Source: Burkholderia sp. (GTDB taxonomy: Bacteria; Pseudomonadota; Gammaproteobacteria; Burkholderiales; Burkholderiaceae). From it: DNA of 10,018 bases. The notes below the pieces were generated by a model. The model worked only from the letters and a program-made list of their open reading frames with translations. It ran no database searches and was not told where the DNA came from. A program made the translations under genes and the position numbers. The stretch lies in assembly GCF_018375725.1 (NCBI RefSeq), contig NZ_JAHACR010000139.1, forward strand, positions 1-10,018, given 5' to 3'. Shown here piece by piece: positions 1-5,810 of the stretch (position 1 is its first letter; each line of letters starts with the position of its first letter).

Positions 1-576
1 GGCTACACGAACGCCGGCAAGTCGACGCTCTTCAATGCGCTGACGAAAGCGCAGGCGTATGCGGCCGACCAGCTGTTCGCGACGCTCGACACGACGTCCC
101 GGCGCGTCTATCTGGGCGACGAGGTCGGCCAGATCGTCGTGTCGGATACCGTCGGCTTCATTCGTGAGCTGCCTCACCAGCTGGTGGCGGCATTCCGCGC
201 GACGCTGGAGGAAACGATCCACGCGGATCTGCTGCTGCATGTCGTCGATGCGTCGAGCGCGGTGAGGCTCGAGCAGATCGAGCAGGTCAACGATGTGCTG
301 CACGAGATCGGCGCGGACACGATCCGGCAGGTGCTGGTGTTCAACAAGATCGATGCCGTACCCGAGTTGGCGGCCCGGGGCGACGCGGTCGAGCGGGACG
401 AGTATGGTAATATTTCGCGCGTCTTTTTGAGCGCACGCACCGGTCAGGGTCTGGACGCGTTGCGCGCTGCCATTGCCGAGATCGCGGCCGCGGAACATCT
501 TTCCGGCGCCATGCCGCTCGACGGCGCGTCGGCAGAATCACACGAAGACCACACGATTTCCGAACAGGGGCGCTAA
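1..576 (+). CDS. hflX: GTPase HflX, C-terminal part (5' end outside window)
   Basis: The frame is open from the first base and ends at TAA 574-576, giving the last 191 residues of a protein that is usually about 360-430 residues long. Visible GTPase motifs, numbered from the window edge: P-loop G1 GYTNAGKST (1-9), G3 DTVG (49-52) followed by FIRELP, G4 NKID (115-118), and G5-like SART (from about 144). The spacing and the GYTNAGKST/DTVGFIRELPH pair are typical of HflX rather than Era, Der or Obg. The N-terminal HflX domain lies outside the window. In other bacteria HflX binds the 50S subunit and splits stalled ribosomes, notably during heat stress; this is family knowledge, not shown here. 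The tail after about residue 165 is acidic and poorly conserved. hflK starts 47 bases downstream, so co-transcription is likely. Confidence 0.95.
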   Translation, partial: GYTNAGKSTLFNALTKAQAYAADQLFATLDTTSRRVYLGDEVGQIVVSDTVGFIRELPHQLVAAFRATLEETIHADLLLHVVDASSAVRLEQIEQVNDVLHEIGADTIRQVLVFNKIDAVPELAARGDAVERDEYGNISRVFLSARTGQGLDALRAAIAEIAAAEHLSGAMPLDGASAESHEDHTISEQGR

Positions 577-592
577 CCGGTCCCGGCCGGTT
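575..592 (+). other. Small inverted repeat at the hflX stop codon
   Basis: AACCGG (575-580) and CCGGTT (587-592) form a perfect 6-bp stem with a 6-base loop, starting inside the hflX stop codon. No T-run follows, so it is not a typical Rho-independent terminator. It may be a weak intercistronic structure between hflX and hflK, or chance in GC-rich DNA. Confidence 0.3.
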
Positions 593-623
593 CGCCGGCG
601 TCCAATCTGGTGAACAAACTCTG

Positions 624-1958
624 GTGAACGAATACAACGAGCGGAGTACCTGGCGACGGATGCGCGCCATGCTGTCGATCAACGATCCCCGCTGGGGGCG
701 TGGCGAGAGCAATGGCGGGACCCAGCCCCGTGCCAATGAATCGAAGCGCCCGCAAGGCGGCGACGGCGAAGGCCCTCCCGATCTCGACGAAATGTGGCGG
801 AATTTCAACCGGCGCCTGGGCGGCCTGTTCGGCGACAAGGGCGGTAACGGTTTCCGCCCGGACAACGGCAGGGCCGCGCGTGTCGGAGTTGGCATCGTGA
901 TTGGCGTGCTCGGCGCGGTGTATGCGGGCAGCGGCCTGTTCGTCGTGCCGGAAGGGCAAACCGGTGTCGTCCTGCAGTTCGGCCGATTCGCGGGCACCGT
1001 CGACCAGGGCGTGCACTGGCGTGCGCCGTATCCGTTCGGCTCGCACGAGATCGTCGATACGGCGCAAAGCCGCTCGATCGAGGTCGGCCGCAACAATGCC
1101 GTCCGGCTTGCGAACGTCAAGGATGCCTCGCTGCTGACGCGCGATGCGGACATCGTCGACGTGCGCTTCTCCGTGCAGTATCGGATCCGTTCGGCGACGG
1201 ACTATCTGTTCCGCAGTGCCGATCCCGAGCGAAGCGTGATGCAGGCCGCGCAAGCGGCGGTGCGCACGGTCGTCGGCGCGCGCAGCGCGGCGGATATCCT
1301 GAGCCAGAACCGCGATGCGCTGCGCCAGCAACTGATCGAAGCGATTCAGCGCGATCTCGACCGGTATCGGACGGGCATCGAAGTCACAGGCGTGACGATG
1401 CAGAGCATCGCGGCGCCCGAGCAGACGCAGGCAGTCTACGGCGAAGTAGCGAAGGCGCGCGACGAGCGCGAGGCGGCGAAGCGTGTGGCGCAGGCTTATG
1501 CGAACGCGTTGCTGCCGAAGGCGCAGGGCGATGCGGCGAAGATGATCGACGAGGCGAAGGCCTACGCGGATCGTGTCGTTACGATGGCGGAAGGCGACGC
1601 CGAGCGTTTCAAGCAGGTTTATGCGCAATATTCGAAGGCGCCGGCTGTGATCCGCGAGCGCATGTATCTCGAAACCATGCAGGAAATCTATTCGAATACG
1701 ACGAAGGTTTTTGTCGGCAACAAGGGCGGCAACAACGTGCTGTACCTGCCGCTCGACAAGCTCGTCGAGCAGGGGCGTCAGGGGGCGGCAAGCGCCGCGG
1801 CGCCGAATGGCGCATCCGCTGCCGCGCCGTCGCCGGCGGCCGGCGCGCCGTCGAGCGCGGTGCCGGCCAGCGCGGCGGCCGCGTCGGCGTCCGGCGGCGA
1901 CCTGCAGCGTTCGCGCGATGCGTTCCGCAGCCGGTCGCGTGACGATGGTGCGAAGTAA
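624..1958 (+). CDS. hflK: FtsH protease activity modulator HflK (SPFH/band 7 family)
   Basis: This encodes 444 residues. HflK and HflC form a membrane complex that encloses and restrains the AAA protease FtsH. The order of parts is: a Gly/Pro/Arg-rich cytoplasmic N-terminus (1-85) with PPDLDEMWRNFNRRLG (51-66), which is characteristic of HflK; one membrane segment (about 86-107); an SPFH/band 7 domain (about 108-290) starting VPEGQTGVVLQFGRF; a long charged helical region rich in Ala, Glu and Lys (about 270-335); and MYLETMQEIY (347-356), another HflK hallmark. Residues 385-425 form a low-complexity Ala/Pro/Ser/Gly tail. The GTG at 624 is chosen because MNEYNERSTW resembles remembered Burkholderia HflK N-termini. 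It lacks a good Shine-Dalgarno sequence, and ATG at 660 is the main alternative. hflC starts 15 bases after the stop, so the pair is surely one operon. Confidence 0.95.
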   Translation: MNEYNERSTWRRMRAMLSINDPRWGRGESNGGTQPRANESKRPQGGDGEGPPDLDEMWRNFNRRLGGLFGDKGGNGFRPDNGRAARVGVGIVIGVLGAVYAGSGLFVVPEGQTGVVLQFGRFAGTVDQGVHWRAPYPFGSHEIVDTAQSRSIEVGRNNAVRLANVKDASLLTRDADIVDVRFSVQYRIRSATDYLFRSADPERSVMQAAQAAVRTVVGARSAADILSQNRDALRQQLIEAIQRDLDRYRTGIEVTGVTMQSIAAPEQTQAVYGEVAKARDEREAAKRVAQAYANALLPKAQGDAAKMIDEAKAYADRVVTMAEGDAERFKQVYAQYSKAPAVIRERMYLETMQEIYSNTTKVFVGNKGGNNVLYLPLDKLVEQGRQGAASAAAPNGASAAAPSPAAGAPSSAVPASAAAASASGGDLQRSRDAFRSRSRDDGAK

Positions 1959-1963
1959 AGGAG
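1958..1963 (+). promoter_or_regulatory. Ribosome binding site of hflC
   Basis: AAGGAG, overlapping the last base of the hflK TAA stop and 10 bases upstream of the hflC ATG at 1974. It is the clearest Shine-Dalgarno sequence in the window. It fixes the hflC start and suggests translational coupling of hflK and hflC, which are needed in equal amounts. Confidence 0.75.
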
Positions 1964-1973
1964 AGCGCAAGAC

Positions 1974-2870
1974 ATGAACCGAATCATTGCGCTCGTCGTC
2001 GCAATTGTCATCGTTGCCTTCGCCGCGTCGTCGACCGTCCTGACTGTCGACCCGCGCCATACGGCCGTGTTGTCGGGTCGCGCGGGCACCGAGCCCACGC
2101 TTGTCGGTCCGGGCCTCCATTTCAAGCTGCCGCAGCCGTTGCAGACAGCGACGCTGATCGATGCCCGCCTGCAGTCGCTCGAGTCCACCGATCCGCTGCA
2201 GTTTGCGACGGCGGACAAGCGCGATCTGCTCGTCGGCTACGCGCTCAAGTACCGCGTTGCCGATCCGGTGAAGTATTTCACTGCCACGGGCGGCGAGCCG
2301 TCCGCGGTCGCCGATCGGCTGGCCGCCGCGCTGAAGGGCTCGCTTGGCGATGCAATCGGCAAGCGCGACCGCGACGACGCGATCGGCGGGCAGCGCGCGA
2401 TCGCCGAGGAGGCGCGCGATGCGTTGCAGGCGAAGGCGGCCGGCTTCGGTGTCGACGTCGTCGATGTGCAGCTTACGCGGGTCGACCTGCCGGCCGCTCA
2501 GGTGGAGGATGCGTACCAGCGGATGATCGTGGATTTGCGCAAGCAGGCGGCGCAGGTGCGCGTCGAAGGCGAGGCGCAAGTCGAGCAGATCAAGGTGGAT
2601 GCGGAGCGCGCACAGCAAACCGTGCTCGCGAATGCGTACAAGTCGGCGCAGGCGATCAAGGGCGAGGGCGATGCGAAGGCTGCGACGATCGCCGCCGATG
2701 CGTTCGGCCGCGATCCACAGTTTTACCAGTTCTATGCGAGCCTGCAGGCATACCGGAACACGTTCAAGCGGAACGACATCATCGTTGTCGATCCCGACAG
2801 CGAATTCTTCCGCTTCATGCGCAGCCCGACGGGCGGCGCCGCGCCCGCGCCTGCTTCCCGCAAACACTGA
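1974..2870 (+). CDS. hflC: FtsH protease activity modulator HflC (SPFH/band 7 family)
   Basis: This encodes 298 residues, a normal HflC length. An N-terminal signal-anchor (MNRIIALVVAIVIVAFAASS, 1-20) is followed directly by the SPFH domain: STVLTVDPRHTAVLSGRAG, GPGLHFKLP (45-53) and DKRDLLVGYALKYRV (81-95). The region 135-240 is strongly helical and Ala/Glu/Lys/Arg-rich; RVDLPAAQVEDAYQRM (169-184) and IKGEGDAKAA (228-237) are typical of HflC. The C-terminal part FYASLQAYRNTF and the ending DSEFFRFM (275-282) also match the family. It partners HflK in a periplasm-facing ring around FtsH. The start is well supported by AAGGAG at 1958-1963. The last 16 residues form a short Ala/Pro/Lys tail. 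No defect is visible. Confidence 0.96.
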   Translation: MNRIIALVVAIVIVAFAASSTVLTVDPRHTAVLSGRAGTEPTLVGPGLHFKLPQPLQTATLIDARLQSLESTDPLQFATADKRDLLVGYALKYRVADPVKYFTATGGEPSAVADRLAAALKGSLGDAIGKRDRDDAIGGQRAIAEEARDALQAKAAGFGVDVVDVQLTRVDLPAAQVEDAYQRMIVDLRKQAAQVRVEGEAQVEQIKVDAERAQQTVLANAYKSAQAIKGEGDAKAATIAADAFGRDPQFYQFYASLQAYRNTFKRNDIIVVDPDSEFFRFMRSPTGGAAPAPASRKH

Positions 2871-2877
2871 CCTTGGG

Positions 2878-2896
2878 GCGCCGCGTCGCGCGGCGC
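2878..2896 (+). other. Perfect hairpin between hflC and the DUF2065 gene
   Basis: GCGCCGCG (2878-2885) and CGCGGCGC (2889-2896) form a perfect 8-bp all-GC stem with a 3-base TCG loop. It lies 7 bases after the hflC stop, and its 3' arm ends 10 bases before the ATG of the next gene. No T-run follows, so it is more likely an RNA-stability or translation-affecting element than a terminator. Function is inferred only. Confidence 0.45.
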
Positions 2897-2906
2897 TGTC
2901 GATCGC

Positions 2907-3098
2907 ATGGACCTGGCTGGCTCGTTGTTGCTTGCAGTTGCGCTGATGCTGATCATCGAGGGGGCGTTCCCCTTCGTGTTTCCGTCCGCATGGCGGGACA
3001 CGTTTCGTAGAATAGCGGAGCGGCCGCCGCATCATATCCGGATCGGCGGGCTGATCGTGATGGTGCTCGGGCTCGCCTTGCTGCTGCTCGCCACCTGA
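2907..3098 (+). CDS. Small inner-membrane protein of the DUF2065/YjeT family
   Basis: This encodes 63 residues. There are two hydrophobic helices, about 3-20 (LAGSLLLAVALMLIIEG) and about 45-62 (IRIGGLIVMVLGLALLLLA), joined by a short basic loop containing FPSAWRDTFRRIAERPP (24-40). The pattern L-x-EG-x-x-P-x-x-x-P-x-x-W followed by a second Gly-rich helix matches the DUF2065 family, whose E. coli member YjeT is also encoded just after hflC. The function of the family is unknown to me. Its position suggests a link with HflKC/FtsH or mere operon membership, but nothing in the sequence proves either. There is no recognisable Shine-Dalgarno sequence; an 8-bp GC hairpin (2878-2896) sits in that region, so expression may depend on coupling from hflC, 36 bases upstream. 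Confidence 0.88.
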   Translation: MDLAGSLLLAVALMLIIEGAFPFVFPSAWRDTFRRIAERPPHHIRIGGLIVMVLGLALLLLAT

Positions 3099-3195
3099 TC
3101 CGGACAGCGCCCAGGCCTGTCCGCTCCAACCCGATTTCGCTTTATATCTCGGCGCGTGTTTCACGCGCCATGTTTCCCGTCGTAGGATCGTATCG
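3099..3195 (+). promoter_or_regulatory. Leader/intergenic region upstream of hisZ with two inverted repeats
   Basis: This 97-base gap holds two inverted repeats. The first is CGGACAG (3101-3107) with CTGTCCG (3117-3123). The second, GGCGCGTG (3151-3158) with CACGCGCC (3162-3169), is a perfect 8-bp stem around TTT. Between them lies an AT-rich patch (3141-3147) containing TATAT, which could serve as a weak -10 element, but no convincing -35 is visible. A modest Shine-Dalgarno sequence TAGGA (3183-3187) lies 8 bases before the hisZ ATG. Neither repeat is followed by a T-run. hisZ may therefore be read through from hflKC or have its own regulated promoter here. Confidence 0.4.
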
Positions 3196-4344
3196 ATGTC
3201 GACCTGGTTACTTCCCGAAAATATTGCCGACGTATTGCCGTCGGAAGCGCGCAAGATCGAGGAGCTGCGCCGCAGGCTGCTCGACCGCTTCCGTTCGTAC
3301 GGCTACGAGATGGTGATGCCGCCGCTGCTCGAATATCTCGAGTCGCTGCTGACGAGCGGCGGCAACGATCTGCGCCTGCGCACCTTCAAGCTGGTCGACC
3401 AGCTGTCGGGGCGCACGCTCGGCCTGCGTGCGGACATTACGCCGCAGGTGGCGCGGATCGACGCCCATCTGCTCAACCGTCAGGGCGTGACGCGCCTCTG
3501 CTATGCGGGCAACGTGCTGCATACGCGTCCGCGCGGCCTGCATGCGACCCGCGAGCAGATCCAGATCGGCGCCGAGATTTACGGTCATGCCGGCCTAGAA
3601 GCCGATCTCGAAGTCCAGCAGCTGATGCTCGATGCGCTGCATTTGACGGGCCTGTCGAAGATCCGTCTCGACCTGTGTCATGCCGGCGTGCTGGCGGCGC
3701 TGTTCGCGCGCGACGCGCAGGCGGCCGAGCGGGGCGAGGCGCTTTACGAGGCGCTCGCAGGCAAGGACGTGCCGCTGCTGAACGAACTGACCAACGACCT
3801 CGGCGCCGAATCGCGCGCCGCGCTGCGTGCGCTGCCGCATCTGTACGGCGATGCGAGCGTGCTGGACGAAGCGCGCGCGAAGCTGCCGGCGTTGCCGGAG
3901 ATCACCCGGGCGCTGGACGATCTGGCGCAGCTTGCAGCCCAGGTCAAGGACGCCGAGGTGGCGATCGATCTGGCCGATCTGCGCGGTTACGCGTATCACA
4001 GCGGCGCGATGTTCTCCGCGTATGTCGATGGCGTGCCGAACGCGGTCGCCCGCGGCGGCCGCTACGACCATGTCGGGCAGGCGTACGGCCGTGCGCGTCC
4101 GGCGACCGGCTTCTCGCTCGATCTGCGCGAGCTCGCCCGGATCTCTCCGGTCGAGGCTCGCGGCAACGCGATTCTCGCGCCGTGGAAGCAGGACGATGCG
4201 CTGCGGGCCGCCGTTGCCGCGCTGCGCGATGCGGGCGAGGTCGTGATCCAGGCATTGCCGGGGCACGATCATGTGCTCGACGAGTTCGCATGCGACCGTT
4301 CGCTCGTCGAGCGCAACGGCGCGTGGGTGGTCGAGCCCCGTTAA
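3196..4344 (+). CDS. hisZ: ATP phosphoribosyltransferase regulatory subunit HisZ
   Basis: This encodes 382 residues. HisZ is a catalytically inactive paralogue of histidyl-tRNA synthetase that pairs with the short form of HisG to make the first enzyme of histidine synthesis, allosterically inhibited by histidine. Class II synthetase-like core: LPENIADVLPSEARKIEELR (6-25), DLRLRTFKLVDQLSGRTLGL (58-77), the Arg/Asp-rich LRADITPQVARI (77-88), a motif 2-like strand RLCYAGNVLHTRP (100-112), QIQIGAEIYG (121-130), and the later AYHSGAMFSAYV (266-277), GGRYDHVG (287-294) and ATGFSLDL (303-310). The length, about 40 residues short of a typical HisRS, and the lack of a C-terminal anticodon-binding domain support HisZ over HisS. 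It is located away from any his operon gene in this window. A short HisG should be encoded elsewhere in the genome. Confidence 0.94.
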   Translation: MSTWLLPENIADVLPSEARKIEELRRRLLDRFRSYGYEMVMPPLLEYLESLLTSGGNDLRLRTFKLVDQLSGRTLGLRADITPQVARIDAHLLNRQGVTRLCYAGNVLHTRPRGLHATREQIQIGAEIYGHAGLEADLEVQQLMLDALHLTGLSKIRLDLCHAGVLAALFARDAQAAERGEALYEALAGKDVPLLNELTNDLGAESRAALRALPHLYGDASVLDEARAKLPALPEITRALDDLAQLAAQVKDAEVAIDLADLRGYAYHSGAMFSAYVDGVPNAVARGGRYDHVGQAYGRARPATGFSLDLRELARISPVEARGNAILAPWKQDDALRAAVAALRDAGEVVIQALPGHDHVLDEFACDRSLVERNGAWVVEPR

Positions 4345-4346
4345 AA

Positions 4347-4368
4347 GGCGTCCGCGCGCCAGGTTTTT
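4347..4368 (+). terminator. Weak terminator-like structure after hisZ
   Basis: GGCG (4347-4350) pairs with CGCC (4357-4360), extendable by one G-T pair, and is followed after AGG by five T residues (4364-4368). The stem is short, so termination would be partial at best. It starts three bases after the hisZ stop codon. Confidence 0.3.
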
Positions 4369-4400
4369 GGGTTCCATATCGTTGAAGTGAAACGGAAAAA

Positions 4401-4430
4401 TTCGGAACCGGCCGCGAACATAGGTAGAAT
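4401..4430 (+). promoter_or_regulatory. Candidate sigma-70-type promoter of purA
   Basis: TAGAAT (4425-4430) matches the -10 consensus TATAAT at 4 of 6 bases, in an AT-rich patch 27 bases before the purA ATG. TTCGGA (4401-4406) is a poor -35 with an 18-base spacer. The flanking 113-base gap also contains GGTTCC (4370-4375) and GGAACC (4404-4409) as an inverted repeat separated by 28 bases, the second arm overlapping the putative -35. No known purine operator was recognised. A separate purA promoter is plausible but inferred. Confidence 0.45.
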
Positions 4431-4457
4431 ACGTTTTTAACCAGCTAACGAATCAAC

Positions 4458-5804
4458 ATGTCTGCCAGCGCAGTGAATGTGACTCCCGGGCGCAATGTCG
4501 TCGTCGTGGGGACTCAATGGGGTGATGAAGGCAAAGGCAAGATCGTCGACTGGCTGACGGACCACGCCCATGGCGTCGTGCGTTTCCAGGGCGGCCACAA
4601 CGCCGGCCACACCCTCATCATCGGCGGCAAGAAGACCATCTTGCGCCTTATCCCGTCGGGCATCATGCGTGAAGGCGTCGCCTGCTACATTGGCAACGGC
4701 GTCGTCCTGTCCCCCGAGGCATTGTTCAAGGAAATCGGCGAGCTGGAAGAAGCCGGCGTGAACGTGCGCGAGCGTCTGTTCATCTCGGAAGCGACAACGC
4801 TGATCCTGCCGTATCACATCGCGATCGACCAGGCGCGCGAAGCGCGTCGCGGCGCGGGCAAGATCGGCACGACCGGCCGGGGCATCGGCCCGGCGTACGA
4901 AGACAAGGTCGGCCGCCGCGCGCTGCGCGTGCAGGATCTGTTCGACGCGAAGACCTTCGCCGACCGCCTGCAGGAAAACCTCGACTTCCACAACTTCGTG
5001 CTGACCCAGTACCTGGGTGCTCCGGCAGTCGACTTCCAGGCGACGCTCGATACGATGCTCGGCTACGCCGATCGCCTGAAGCCGATGGTCGCGGATGTCT
5101 CGCGCCGTCTGTACGACGTGAACAACGCCGGCCAGAACCTGCTGTTCGAAGGTGCGCAAGGCACGCTGCTCGACATCGATCACGGCACCTATCCGTTCGT
5201 CACGTCGAGCAATTGCGTCGCCGGTGCGGCGTCGGCGGGCGCGGGCGTCGGCCCGCAGAAGCTCAACTATATCCTCGGCATCACGAAGGCATATTGCACG
5301 CGCGTCGGCTCGGGCCCGTTCCCGAGCGAACTGTACGATGCCGACAATCCCAAGCGTCAGGACCAGATCGGCGTCACGCTCGCGAACGTCGGCAAGGAGT
5401 TCGGCTCCGTCACGGGTCGTCCGCGCCGTACCGGCTGGCTCGACGCGGCCGCGCTGCGCCGTTCGATCCAGATCAACGGCGTATCGGGCCTGTGCATGAC
5501 GAAGCTCGACGTGCTCGACGGTCTCGAAGAGGTCAAGCTGTGTGTCGGCTACAAGATCGACGGCAAGGATGTGGACATCCTGCCGCGCGGTGCGGCCGAC
5601 GTCGCGCGCTGCGAGCCGGTGTACGAAACCTTCCCGGGCTGGAAGGAAAGCACCGTCGGCATCAATTCGTGGGATGCGTTGCCGGCCAATGCCCGTGCGT
5701 ATCTGACGCGCGTCCAGGAAGTGGCTGGTGTGCCGATCGACATGGTGTCGACCGGTCCGGACCGAGACGAGACGATCCTGCTGCGCCATCCGTTCAAGGT
5801 GTAA
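4458..5804 (+). CDS. purA: Adenylosuccinate synthetase
   Basis: This encodes 448 residues, full length for the bacterial enzyme (about 430-450). It catalyses IMP + aspartate + GTP to adenylosuccinate + GDP + phosphate, the first committed step from IMP to AMP, in the cytoplasm. Key motifs: GTQWGDEGKGKIVDWL (18-33), with the catalytic Asp at 23; FQGGHNAGHT (43-52), with the catalytic His at 51 (equivalent to E. coli Asp13 and His41); IGTTGRGIGPAYEDK (136-150); LFEGAQGTLLDIDHGTYPF (229-247); TGRPRRTGWLD (319-329); MTKLDVLDGL (347-356), the guanine-binding region; and STGPDRDETI (431-440). All expected residues are present. The start ATG gives the usual short N-terminal extension before NVVVVGTQWG. 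No strong Shine-Dalgarno sequence precedes it. A phosphoribosyltransferase gene begins 6 bases after the stop. Confidence 0.98.
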   Translation: MSASAVNVTPGRNVVVVGTQWGDEGKGKIVDWLTDHAHGVVRFQGGHNAGHTLIIGGKKTILRLIPSGIMREGVACYIGNGVVLSPEALFKEIGELEEAGVNVRERLFISEATTLILPYHIAIDQAREARRGAGKIGTTGRGIGPAYEDKVGRRALRVQDLFDAKTFADRLQENLDFHNFVLTQYLGAPAVDFQATLDTMLGYADRLKPMVADVSRRLYDVNNAGQNLLFEGAQGTLLDIDHGTYPFVTSSNCVAGAASAGAGVGPQKLNYILGITKAYCTRVGSGPFPSELYDADNPKRQDQIGVTLANVGKEFGSVTGRPRRTGWLDAAALRRSIQINGVSGLCMTKLDVLDGLEEVKLCVGYKIDGKDVDILPRGAADVARCEPVYETFPGWKESTVGINSWDALPANARAYLTRVQEVAGVPIDMVSTGPDRDETILLRHPFKV

Positions 5805-5810
5805 GAGTCG

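Noticed and set aside
573..3254. Very long minus-strand open frame (about 893 codons) opposite hflK, hflC and the DUF2065 gene
   Set aside because: It is antisense to three recognised genes. Its translation is Arg/Ala/His/Asp-rich with no recognisable domain and crosses gene boundaries. Long antisense frames are expected in DNA with GC-rich third positions.
3196..4344. Annotating this gene as histidyl-tRNA synthetase (hisS)
   Set aside because: The length is 382 residues, the C-terminal anticodon-binding domain is missing, and the position between the hflKC block and purA matches HisZ.
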